NCBI RefSeq assembly: GCF_963678975.1
Contig: NC_089281.1
Coordinates: forward strand, 2,730,437 to 2,794,436
Direction of reading: 5' to 3'
Length of the DNA stretch: 64,000 nt
Source: Dysidea avara
Taxonomy: Eukaryota > Porifera > Demospongiae > Dictyoceratida > Dysideidae
The stretch's first letter is position 1. Each line of letters starts with the position of its first letter. The translations under genes were made by a program, and so were the position numbers. Positions 22,801 through 35,500 of the stretch are shown piece after piece. The notes below the pieces were generated by a model. That model was not told where the DNA came from, made no database searches, and saw only the letters and a list, made by a program, of their open reading frames with translations.

Positions 22801-24339
22801 ATATATCTTAACTAACATAATATGTACTTGTACCTATCATTTAAAATCATACTAGCTCCTTTTTGTTGACTAAAGTTTGGAAGAAATTGAAAATTTGTGA
22901 TGAATCATTATAGTGAAAATTAGCTGCATGGAGCAATAGCTAAATTTAACAAATTTTACTACCAAATTGTTTAATGTACTGATTTCCAAACTGCATGACA
23001 GTGCATGTTACTCTTGCCAAAATGTTTACAATACAAGTATATGTAACAATATGTTTATATGCCTATAGACTATAGTATACGCTGCACTTGAACTTCTTGT
23101 GATGACAAGGAATATTTCACAATTTAATTTTAAAAATCTACATGCAAAGAGAACATTATTTTTTATTTATTGTATACAAATGCATAAACTGTTTAATGTT
23201 GCTGAGTGACGTTGTGCTGGACTGATGCTTGATTGTATAATAATCTTTCTAGATCTATTACTCCATATCCTTGGATCTGTTGAGATAACAATACAATTGA
23301 AGGGGTCAGTGGAAAAAAGGGGTAACCCACATTTTGAGATTTGCCATTTTGTAAAAACAAAATTGCTTGGTTAGGCATGTTAATAATGTTTCCGCAAAAT
23401 TTAACAACAGGGCTTAAAAGTTCAAGTCACAACCAAATTTAAATCTACAGTAATTCAGAAATGTCACAAAATTCTATTTGATGCCCACTACACACCCATT
23501 TTATTTTTCAAATGTGGGTTACTTCCTTTTTCCTCTGACCCCTTCAATTATAAATAGCTAATGTATACATACATAATCTTATAGTTTATCATTGCTACAT
23601 CATACAGTGATTATTCCAATTTTATTACTGTAGCTGGATCATAGATTTTCAAATACAAAGCTTGGAATAAATCAAGTTTGTTAGATACATATGAACAATT
23701 CCAAAAAAACGCTATGCTCTAGCTTAATATAATTACATGCATGTTTCCATTGTTGCATTTTATGTTTGGTACTGTTAATGTTACACCCATGACTATGTCT
23801 TTTGGAAGATACACTCCAATCCATCCTACACACAATTCTGATGTGCTATCCGATTGATCATCCTGTTGTTTTGGTGAAACTTCCTGCAAACTGTCTTCCA
23901 TTTTAAATAATATTTTAGGTATGACCAGTCATCAACCAGTACACTTGTCACCATGTGTTGTAGTACAAATACAGGTGGCTATATATAAGCAAAACTGTCA
24001 AAGTGTTGACAAAAGTTTGACAAAAGCTTGACAGTTAATGTTAAGACAATTAATTTTGTGTAAACTGAAATCTGTATTTGGATATAGTTTATATTGTGGT
24101 CACATCCCATGGTTTCCTAGGTGCACGTAGCTTTTGGAGTGCTATACATGGCAGTGTGATGAATTTCTAATACTAGAATTCAAAACAGGCTACATCAAAA
24201 GCAGAAAAAAGGATGATTGTGAATTACTACAAAGAGATTTACTTACCTTAGAAAACTGGGCACATAAACGTTTTAGCCCTCCTAAGTGTGAATTCCTAAA
24301 GAGTCACTAATAAAAAGCATGTCATAAATTTCTTATATT
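22801..24339. other. Intergenic stretch after the sarcoglycan-like gene
   Basis: AT-rich, no exon recognised. Two reciprocal pieces, GACCCCTTCAATT near 23540 and AATTGAAGGGGTCAG near 23293, form a loose inverted repeat. They bracket about 250 bp and suggest a small MITE. Confidence 0.45.
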
Positions 24340-24770
24340 TTATACAAACATAGATACAAGAAGTGCAGCAGGCCAAATATCTAGGTGTTACCGTAAACAA
24401 CAAGCTAGAACATATTCATATTTTATCTAAGGAAGCAAACTCGGTACTTGGCTTCATTTGACAAAACTTCAATATATAGCTACTTATCCTATAAAAAAGT
24501 CTCGTGAGACCTACCTCAGAATATATATGCATGTACTATCTGGACACCACACTGTATAAGAATGGTACACAAATCATTGAAGCTGTACAAAGGCCAACTA
24601 GATTTACTGTTGACTGTTATTCAAAATACCAAAGTGCTACAAGTATACATGTTACAACAACTTGATTTGTCCCAGAAGAAACCAGCTAAAATTGATGGTG
24701 ATGTACAAAATAATTCATGTACTTGTCTATATCCAGCAAGAATGTCTTGTTATTATAATAGTTGTTAATG
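24340..24770 (+). pseudogene. Decayed LINE reverse transcriptase fragment
   Basis: Encodes AKYLGVTVNNKLEH, the same post-palm motif found at 4.3 kb, followed by frames with stops such as PIKKSRETYLR. Too short and broken to be active. Confidence 0.55.
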
Positions 24771-24917
24771 TACAGAACTCAATATGAGTGTAAACATACA
24801 AATTATTAGAGGTAAGATTGTCCTTAAATTCGTTAAAAGATTCTGACCTAACTACTCATATTGGTAAACTGTTCCACATAGTGGCAATACTAGTCATTAA
24901 TTAGTGTTGCCAGCTAG

Positions 24918-24986
24918 CCTGTATTTTTTTCTTGTGTCATTTGGTCATGAATTTCATGACCAAATGACAAAACAAAAAAATACAGG
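24918..24986. repeat. 69-bp hairpin with 17-bp perfect inner arms
   Basis: CCTGTATTTTTTT pairs with AAAAAAATACAGG at the outside. TGTCATTTGGTCATGAA pairs with TTCATGACCAAATGACA inside, separated by one base. No coding sequence. It may be a minimal foldback element. Confidence 0.75.
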
Positions 24987-25239
24987 GATCATCTGATGGG
25001 AAAAAATGAATATTTGTAACAATCAACCCTAGGCCTGGTGGCTAGTTGGATGAACTTATAGGGATGGCCTCAGGAGATTTTATGGTTGGGGGTAAGTTTT
25101 TACCTACCAAGAAATTATTTATACTGATTCACAGGATAAATGTGTTGACTATTTTTCATGTGCTGTAACAACTTAATGATAACACTTCCCTTTAGCCAGA
25201 CATAAACGATACTCCATTGGCTTGGTATAACAACAGTGT

Positions 25240-26100
25240 GGCCAATATTTGACTACATACACAAAACAAGTGGACCAGCTAACTATACTTGCTAACAACA
25301 CTGCTGCTGTAAGCATTGTTAGATCAAGGTCACTTACCAGAACTACTGCTGTTATCCCTAAGGAAGCAAAACTAAGCCAAGTAACTATACTGAACTGTAG
25401 TTCTCACTTTCATTCGGTTTACTCTGCCATATCAAAACACCTAGAACACCACCATTCAAACACTTTGATGAACAGCATGGCTTTTGTAAGAGAAGAACCA
25501 ACTGCTTTCCATGGTGAATTATATTGCCAAGTGTCTGAATCAAAGAGGACAATGTGACATCCTATACTACTAGTGCCTTTGATCAAGTTTCTTACTTGCT
25601 CTGTGTCACTAACTATTGTTTCATGAAGTGCAAAGATCATGGCTAAAATCATTTGTGAAACACAGATCATGGATAAACCAGTAAAGCGAGGTCCTTTCTG
25701 GTATGCCTTATGCTTTTCATTTAACGACTTCACATGATACCATTTCCTGTCCACAGTTAGTCTAGATCAAAGTGTATGTGAATGATGTTATATTTCCTAT
25801 AACCTTACAACAGGACTTGGACATACTTGTACAATTGGGGATTAGATTGCAGATGACATTCAACATTGCCGAGTTCTTAAGAGTTACTTATCATTGTTCC
25901 AGCCTACATAATCTTACACATAGCTATATTATGTTGAAAAAAAACCCATTAAGGAAGTTAAATCATATCTAAGGGTCGCCATAGACAACAATCTTACCTT
26001 CAGCAACCACAATCAGTCACCAGTAAAGATACTCAGACAGTCATATATAGATTTTTTTTAAATGCCACTTTTGCATCACTGTGACACCTCCGCTGTAGTT
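25240..26100 (+). pseudogene. Decayed LINE reverse transcriptase
   Basis: Pieces in order: ISKHLEHH near 25430, a broken segment MAKIICETQ near 25640, VNDVIFPITLQQDLDILVQ near 25775, LQMTFNIAEFLRVT near 25850 and the start of a VTIDNNLTF-like box near 25980. These follow reverse transcriptase order, with frameshifts between them. It lies just upstream of the NSF-like fusion gene. Confidence 0.6.
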
Positions 26101-26597
26101 GTTTATCATGACAATTAAGTAGTGCTAATTTTCAACCTTTTATTTATTTGAGGTAGCCGCTTGCCTATGGGTATACACCATTAACATATTTGCTCACCAC
26201 AAAACATCAGTACAATGATTGGTGAGATCCAATAAACCCTCATGCAGCTATATAAAGCTGTGCCATTTCGTTTTGTCTCTAAAATGCATGGGAAACCCAG
26301 GAGAAAATTGTACTCTTTTTCAGTTTTACAGCACTGTGCATAGCTACCACACTGAATATTCAACATATAAAAACGTCCAAACCAGTACTGTAATGCCTAC
26401 TTGTGGGGTACAGTGTGTGTCCGAGGTTTCACTTCACCTAAATTATGCATGTAACTACTTCATGTTGCTTTCATCAATAATGTGACGGCTTTTCTCTTCA
26501 GCTGGGAAGTCCCTTCGGATCCTTCTAGAACACGTGATCTGGTGTACTTATATTTTCGAGCACCGTACGTCGCACTCCTGCTCGTACTCCTGCCCTG

Positions 26598-29500
26598 ATG
26601 AGATCTTGGATTCTCATATGTGCCTACTGTAGTTTACTTACATGTGCGTCGAAAGAACAGTGTAACTCTGAGGTGAGAGATATGAGATAAGAACTTTTAC
26701 TGTAGGGCGCGAAATGATCTCGCTGGCCCAGAGCCTATGGCTGGCCCTGGGCAGCAGTATGTACTTCTGTATGTACTCTGACGTGGAAGAACGGCTATGC
26801 CGAACGTTATGAGTTTAAGCAAAAAATCAATCAAAACAGCAGCAATGGGGGCCAGACCGCTTTTCTCTTTTTTTGTCATTAGTCACCTATTCCTCTAGGG
26901 ACCTACAAGAAGGCTTCAATAAACCTGTGGAGCAGGGAAACAGAACATGAACCTGAAAATTATGCTGAATGCAGAAAAAATCCCAGACCAGCTTGCAGGT
27001 CATGTGTGGTCTTTCTTTTGTCGTAGGGTAGCAGAATTTCCCAATGAAAAATACATTAGACCAGGTTTTTCATAGGCTACACCTTCTAGTGTCACATAGC
27101 CAGACCACTACAAAAAGAAAAGGTATTGGTCTGGCTATATGCCTCGCTGGCTGCTTACCTGTATGTCTCTCCTGCGTCATATACTGTACTTGTGTGTGTG
27201 GGTGGTGTTATGTATGCTATTGTCTTTTATCTTCTATATTCTTGTATGCTTAGTTAGTTAGTTGTTGTTTTTGTATCACTCCAACAAGGAGGAATAGCAT
27301 TGTATCAATTGTTGTGTGAGTATAAAATAATAAATCAAATATACTGAAGAGTAAATAGCTAGTGCCCTGAAAGCATTCATAATCTATGATTACGTACATG
27401 TAAATTGTACTGTGGTCAGTTGGTATATGACTGATGAAACAAAGACGTGTTTTTGCCTCTGACATGTTATCTCATGTATATATACTGTAGGACTGCTCCA
27501 GTGAGTCCCAGGCTAAGGGCTGTCACTGGTCATGTAATGATTACCGTGGTGTAGACTACTACATCACAACTGGTACACATGACGTCTCACTACCCAGTCC
27601 ACGTGGTGCAGTGCTGAGGGTGGGGTTGTGTACTGACATCTCATGTGGATCATCACGAAGTAGAGGATGTATAATAGTCCCTGGTGTGGAGCCTGTTAGT
27701 ACTGGTAAGGGAGTCATTGTGATCTTGTGATGTCTTATAGCAGACTGACTACAGAGGGGCCTATTAATATGGCAGCTAAGACAAGAACACTTGTAATTAT
27801 TAAAGGCTGCAGACCATATTATATATTGACTGACCTATGTAGCTAGAAAATGAGGTCATCTTGATAACTGGGATACTTTTGGTTGGTTGCAGGTTCCATT
27901 GTAACTTTTAATGAGTTAGGAAAGGGTGTGGTTTTGATACATTTGAATTTCCAATAAATTCATGCCCCCGAACAAGTGTCAAATTTCTTAGCCTTTTTGA
28001 GTGATATTAAATAGTTTATTACTAACTAGGCCATGAGCTTTAAGAAGTGGCCCAACTCGATAACGAAATAGAATGGCCTTACCAAACTATTTCAAACTGG
28101 CAGTGTAAATCATTGATTGTTGTAAAGAAAAAAAGTGTTAGCAAGTTTCATAAACTTGACAATAAGCTCAAGTAAATCCCATTCCCTCAGCTTGAGCACT
28201 ACTGAAATGATTTGATATATATGGAGTGGATTTATAATGAGTGTAAAATTGTAAGGTGGTAAGGAGAACGGTATGCTGGCCAGTTCTAGTATAGCTGGTT
28301 GGATCACAAGACTCCTGCTTCTGATAATAACGAGTCAGCATCGAAACCTTGTCGGGTCACATTTTGTCAGGGTCATCAGGGTCTGACCCGCTTTAAAAAT
28401 TATCCCCAGATCTGACCCGGATTGGATCACGTGTGAAGCAAATTAGTTTGACGATACGGAAGTGTTTAACGTGTCATAGTCAAGTTCTGGTGCAGCCCAG
28501 GTTCTTTAGTGAGCCACACCCGCTTATCCGGGCGACTGTCTGCAACCTTACGTGCAGCTACGCCCATTTATTGATGTCTGCAGGTATACATGAATCCATG
28601 CTTATGCTTGCAGGCTTATGTGGAGCCACGCCCACTAATCAATTGCTGTTGTACGAGATATGGTCTAGTCTTGCATCAGGCTAGCTTCTTTTGTGAGCCA
28701 TGCCCACTTTTATATCGGGAATGTGTCGTACCGTTTGTAATTACCATGTGTTAGCCATGTGCAAAGCCACACCCACTTGCAGGAAGTGTATCTTGCTATC
28801 TGCAAACTTATGTGGAACCATGCCCACTGACTAGCATCATTAATAGACCTTACCGCTTAGTTTTCATATAGCTACCCTTGTGCTTAATGCGCTAGTCTAG
28901 CACTCAAAACGTAGCCTTTGGCGCATGCCTCACTTTAATTAATCCGGGTCTGACCCAGAATGCTTCCGGGTTAGCAGTAGTGACCCGGTTTCAATGCTGT
29001 AATGAGTTACTATGGAGATAGAAGTGTAGCTCATAGAAGTGTGGAGCAAACATTGTAGCTTCACATATTTAGCTGGAGGAGGTTGGGCTACCACTTAATG
29101 TGATGTCATACACGAACTACATATACAATAGTCAACCACAATGGATTCATACCTGGACCTAAGGCTAATGTCTAGCTTTATTTACAGGAATTTTTAAAGT
29201 ACTGTAGACAATTATTGTGTGTTAAATTCTGTGCTATGACTCTGGGATTTAACATAGTTACCCTGACTTGTTTATTAACCACATTTGGTAACTAGTTACA
29301 TTTGTATTTACTGTTCCTACAGGCCAGAGGGTAGTTTATCAACCACTAGAACAACATATCCCATCAGCTGGACTACAGGTGGTGTATGAAGATGGTGTAG
29401 TGTGTGAAGTGACAAAGAAGCCTCGTAAAACAATCATTAACCTTCCTTGTGATCCTGATCATGATGTACCGGCTACTCCTTCCAGAGCTTATGAGGGAGA

Positions 29501-32500
29501 CAAGCAAACTATCTGTAACTATTATGTAGAGTTTTCACCCAGTAAACTATTCTGTCCTAATATGGTAAGAGGATTAGTAGCTGATACCAGCCCTGTAATA
29601 ACTGCTGGTAAGTTGTGTATGGTGTCTAAGAAAGGCCTACTATACTATGTAATATACCTACTATACTATGTAATATACACGTACATAAGATCACCATCTA
29701 GATAGCCCCCCATAAATGGATAATACAAAGTGACCTGCTTACGGTAGTTTAGTTAACCATCTCTTTAATATGGTCAAAATTTTAAAACAATTTGAACAAT
29801 TTGCTCTGAATCTTCTGATACACACATATGTACGTATGTATGCATACCTAAATACTATTTACGTGAAAATCAAAAATTTTGTTGAAGTGTATGTGTGATG
29901 TGTGTGTAGAGTTTATATGAGGCTCAGATAGTAATTCTTAGCACATGCATCAACACGATCATTTATGGTTTAACATTTGGTATTGTGTATTGTTCATACG
30001 TAGTATCTGGTTGTGAGGACTCCTCACCCAAAAGGACCACCACAAGATGTCACCCCAACAGTGGTACACAGCTTACCATCTATGGTGTTCATTTCTCTTC
30101 ATTGCTATCACCAACAACAGGAGACAGTACCACAGGACACCACAACATTCTCTCTGATTCCTTTGCAGTGTTTATTGGTGACAATAAGTGTCATGATTTA
30201 AAGTATGCCAACGATTTTACACTTGTGTGCTTGTTACCCCCCATGGGTGGGGAAGCACTGGATGTGACACTGAAGGAGGGTAGTGGTAACAAGGCAGTAT
30301 TAACAGGAGCTGTGTCATACAGACAGCTGGTGAACTATCGTCAAATGTTTGACCAGTTTGTATATCATGGGGTTGGTGGGATGAGACAACAAATTGAGGA
30401 ATTGTACAGGAGAGCATTTGCATCTCGTGGTTAGTAGTTGTATTAGAATACATTTTTTAAGTTAAGAAAAGGAGCCATACAAAAGAATCCCATGAGGCCA
30501 TAGACTGGAAAGGGAGAAGACACAAACATTTTGTAATGATTTATGAGAGTTAACCGCAGTGTATGTTAGTGGCTGTGAATTGTATGCTCACAATGGTTAC
30601 AAAATAATAGTTTAGTAGGGTAAATGATTGTTTTTCAACATGGGTAATTGTAAAATGGCATTCTTGCTATGGGCATTAAATAGAAACTATGAGCAAGCAA
30701 TTTCTAACATGCCTATAAGTACCACGAAAACTAACTCTAGCTTCTAGTTACTGTGTGACAGTTGGAAATGCCAGCACAATCTGCTATAAAAGATTATGTT
30801 ACTTTGCATGTGTCCCGATTGGTTCCGTTCCATTCTGTCCAGCCTTTATAACTACCAGTCCTAAATTAAATTTCACGATGAAGTACTGTACAACAACTGC
30901 AGTGTATTTATTTTGAAGCAGTTGTTGAAGTATGTGTGTGTATGTAGTCTTGTAGCCTTCCACACAAACAATTGCCTATGTAGAATGTGTACAACTTTAC
31001 TACGTGAAACCTTTGTAGGCAAATGATTAAAGAAATATGTAATGAAATATGTACATGTTTCAGTCCACATGTGTGGATGTGCACGTATATTACCATAGGA
31101 GGGCAGGTGATTGTGTAATCTGTTTTGTCACCGTGTGTCACTGTAGACATGACAGAAAAAGTGTTACGTCAAGTTGGGGTGGGTCACGTGAAGGGCGTCC
31201 TGTTCCATGGTCCCCCTGGTAATGGCAAAACACTGTTAGCTCGTACCATCGGGAAGATCCTAGGATCATCACAGGTATAGCTGTAGTAAGTAAGAGTAAA
31301 TAACACTTTGTTGTTTACAGTTACTGAGGCTAAACGTCACTTGTACTTGTGCCCTTTTAGGTAAAGATGTTGAATGGTCCTGAGATTATCAGCAAGTTTC
31401 TTGGAGAATCAGAGAGAAATCTGAGGTGCGAATGTGTAGTATAATATTAGTGATACAGGTTTTGCTATTACTGCTATATCATTGTCTGTGTTGTTGTAGG
31501 GGTCATTTTGAAGCAGCCAGGAAGGCTTGGGAGGAATATGGTGACCAGAGTGAAATGTTTGTTATCATCATTGATGAAATTGATGCTATTTGTAAACCAC
31601 GAGGTAACTCACCTACACTGTTACACACCATACAAGCACACCGTAAGCTTAAGAGCATTCAAAGACCATCCTATGCTTTCCCTCACCTTTAAACGTAAAC
31701 AAGACAAATATTTGAAGGTCTGACTGCATCATACAATATGGTAGTACTGTTTCATGGAGGTTTGGGCTTTTTTACCCAGAAACCAGCTTCACATTTCCTT
31801 CATGACAGTTTGGCAGTATTGGGTAGGCATGAGCAAGACCAAAACTGTCTTCAGACCTTCCAACAAGTTTCTGCGAATAGCTGAATTTCTACTAACTGAT
31901 CCAGCTGAGTATAACGTGACAATGGGTAAGGCTACAGGCTTGATTTCTTTACTGTTCAGCGTCGCACATGCCTTTTCACCAACCGTAGTACATACAATGC
32001 ATGCATCATGGATTCCCCTTTGTCCTCCTTTGTGTCCCAGTTCTTTTCGCTGACAACACAAGGTGTTGATTCACGATATAGCTTCCCTGTGGCTGTGTTG
32101 ACCAGCTATCATGCTAAATGCCCTTATTTTCTGTAGCGAGTGGATTGAATTGCAGAGACACTTATTGTACTGTTCTTTGTTTGTAATGCTATGTAATGGG
32201 TGGAGCATAGCTGAAAATAAAGCGTAATGGCCACTTCAGTCTTCAGTAATTGATTGTTGGGATGCCGATTCAGATACAAATTTAATTTTATGTCATGTGT
32301 AGTGTCATTCTGCGGCATGTGTGGGTTTAGTAGTCATAATTATGTTTTTAAAAAGTAAACAAACAAGTAGAAGGAAAAATTAGGAATTAAGTTGCATCAG
32401 GGGATTTATAAAAAGTAGTGAATCAAGAGAGGTTGTTTATACTTGCAGATATACTTAATCCCTAGTTCAGTCTTGGTTATAGACTGAAGTATAGAAATTA

Positions 32501-35500
32501 AATGTCTATTGGTATATATACTCTGCAGGTATAGTCAACTTCTCTTGTTTTAATACTTTTCATGTTTTACTACTGTTTTCCCTTTGATCCCTAATCCAAC
32601 TTAAAATTTTTCCTTTTACTTGTTAAGGTGGTGACCAGAGTAGGTTGGACACGCTTTAAGCACCACTATAACAAATTACTCAAAATACCTTTTGTTGAGG
32701 AGGTTAATACGTCGTGATCTCAGAACAACTCACTGGATCGTCTCGTGTTTTGTTAATGAAATACGTATGTGAAGGCTGGTGAAGTAGTGTACACCAAACC
32801 GCAACTTATTAATTTCACCCGGACTTCAAGCACTGATTACAAAACAAAGTACATTACCTTGAAGTTTACATGAAAGATGATCTGAATATCTAACGATCCC
32901 CACTGTTTTTCAGTTTTGTATTGCGACTATTGAGGATCATGTGAAATACCTAATCAAAGAATGCAATTAAGGTACAGCTCACATGAACGTGTCCAACCTC
33001 CTGGGTGGCAGCTACCCGATTAGCCCAAGTTAATCTTAAGAACCCAATAAGTAACCACAACAGGTTTGTGGCTTCTATGAATAAATTAATGGCAAAAAGA
33101 AACATAACTAGCCTTTTGAAAGGATTGTTGCAGTGAACATAAAGTGTTAATAACCAAGTAGAAGTACCTGTGGTAAGCCACGAATTCATGCGTATCTTGA
33201 TTCACCATGATGCTTGTACGTCTTCATTAATTACCGGGTGCCTATTGCTACCAACTTTATTGCGCATGATAGCCATGATAGCCATGATAGCCCTATCAGA
33301 ACAGTAACTCTCCAAAACAACACACTAGGCGATCAGAAGTTTGACTGATGGCGGGTTAAAAATGTCTCCACAGCTCTATGGATTAATTTTTCAAAACGTA
33401 GTCATGGATCAGAAATATGACTCAGCAAAGTGCACAGATCGCTTTTATACCATGTTCTAATGAAAGATCGTTGAAACAAATTCATACAGCTGGTAAGAAT
33501 GATGAAATTAGGCCCTAGGAAAAGTTTCAAAGACCTAACTAGCATTATTGGCGAGTTATTTCAGGAGAACGGTATTGAATAAAACACCCCGGTATCTCGG
33601 GATAGAATGGGAGCTGGTCCTTAGGTTTTCTTTATAACTTCACTAACTATATAGCTATTTTGCTATTTTGCAAGAGTACAATGAAGTAAGCAACAATTTC
33701 CTTCCCTGTGAAAAGTATGGTGTAGTATTTTTAATTATGTGCGTGGGTTATCGGGTAGCCTCCATCTTAATATAAATTAACTTGGCATTCCATGGATAGT
33801 AGATAGTATAGTATTTGTACATGAACTGACTTTTATCCATCAGAATTTCTATCCTGCAGGTATATATTCACTACACTATGGGTATATACATATTCATACA
33901 TGTCATTCATTGCACATGGACTTGTACCATGACCCAATACTAAACTTAAGCAAATACTCTAATAGAACAATCATCTTTAACTGCAGGTAAATCTGACCAA
34001 TCAGCAGCTGCAGCTGCTTACGACAGTCTTGTCAACCAACTACTGACACTAATGGATGGATTAAAGTTAGTGATATTGTATTGTACATATGTGATTGGAT
34101 TTGCAAAAAGGTACCTTTTTCACACAAAATTTTTGAACTTTTGAATCTACATAACTTTTTCATCATGGCATATAATTACCTGAAATTTTCCATGAGTGTA
34201 GCTACAGTATCTGGCTGCATTTTGATGCTAAGAGCAAGTTAATCAGTACAAGGAGTCAAGTGTTATATCATTTTGTTTGTTGGTATGTAAAATGTGTGGA
34301 AAAGGTACCTTTTCACACATATGTACTACACGTAGTTAACACTAGAGCTGCAGTATATGTAAAATGTGGATATCTAAAACATACATGTTGTCGCTGAATT
34401 ACTTTTTGGTAATGCTTTACAATAATGTTTGGATTTTACTAGCTGAATAATTTAATAGCTACCCATTGGATAGTAAACAAATGGTAAATTTACATGCTGT
34501 CCTGATATCAAACTTTTAACGAATATTTGATTCAAAGATTTAGTCAACTTTATTTATGAACTTTGTTTTTTCTGCAGTGAGATGAACAATATTTTGGTGA
34601 TTGGAATGACCAATCGGATTGAATTATTGGATCCCGCTCTTTTAAGACCGGGAAGGTACACAATAGTTATAGCTATATCATTATAATTTGTTTTGTTGGT
34701 TAGGTTTGAGGTTCAAATAGAAGTTACACTTCCCACAGAAAAAGAAAGGTTGATTGCTTTATTACTACACTACTACAGTATTTCACTTGTATTTATAAAT
34801 ATGAATTAGGCTTGAAATATTTGAGGTGCACACTCGGTCAGTTCAAGAGAGTGGTGTTCTTGATCAAGATGTTAGTCTTGAGGAACTAGCTGCTAATACA
34901 TCACATTTCAGTGGAGCAGAAATTGCTGGTATAGTGAGAGAAGCTGTCTCTTTCTCATTGGAGAGAACAGTAAGTCATTTTCTGTAAAGGATAGTGTTTA
35001 TGTATGTGTGTTACGTTACTACCACAAGGTTATTTACAAATTCAGTTGTGTTGCCTGCCTAGCAATGAGATATAATACAAACTAGGGCTGGGCGGTATTG
35101 AAATTTTGCTATCACGATATATCATGGAAAAAATATCACGATATTACGATATTTTTGACAGGTGCTCTATACTATCAAACTACACCTGCCTACACAAGTG
35201 ACGTAATGCAGCAGCATGAATGGATGTACAAAATAACAACACATGACATGTACCATTCATTGCATTAAGATACAGACATCAGGTAGATTTCAATTTTGCT
35301 ACAATTAAGTGTAGTGGCTTATATACCCAAGTGCATGACATAAATTCAGGAGTTATATAGATATCCATGCATGACTTAAAAGTGCTGATTGTGGCAATAG
35401 AAGCTCATACTCAGTTTTGCATGACCACATTTAATATAATTCTACAATGTGTAAAAATCCACATAATAAGCCCCTAATCACAATGACTAATCTGTTAGTA

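Noticed and set aside
26598-31274. Two separate genes: a secreted MRH/IPT protein followed by an NSF gene
   Set aside because: Exon 4 encodes both the IPT end and the NSF lead-in in one frame with no stop or start between, and its phases fit exons 3 and 5.
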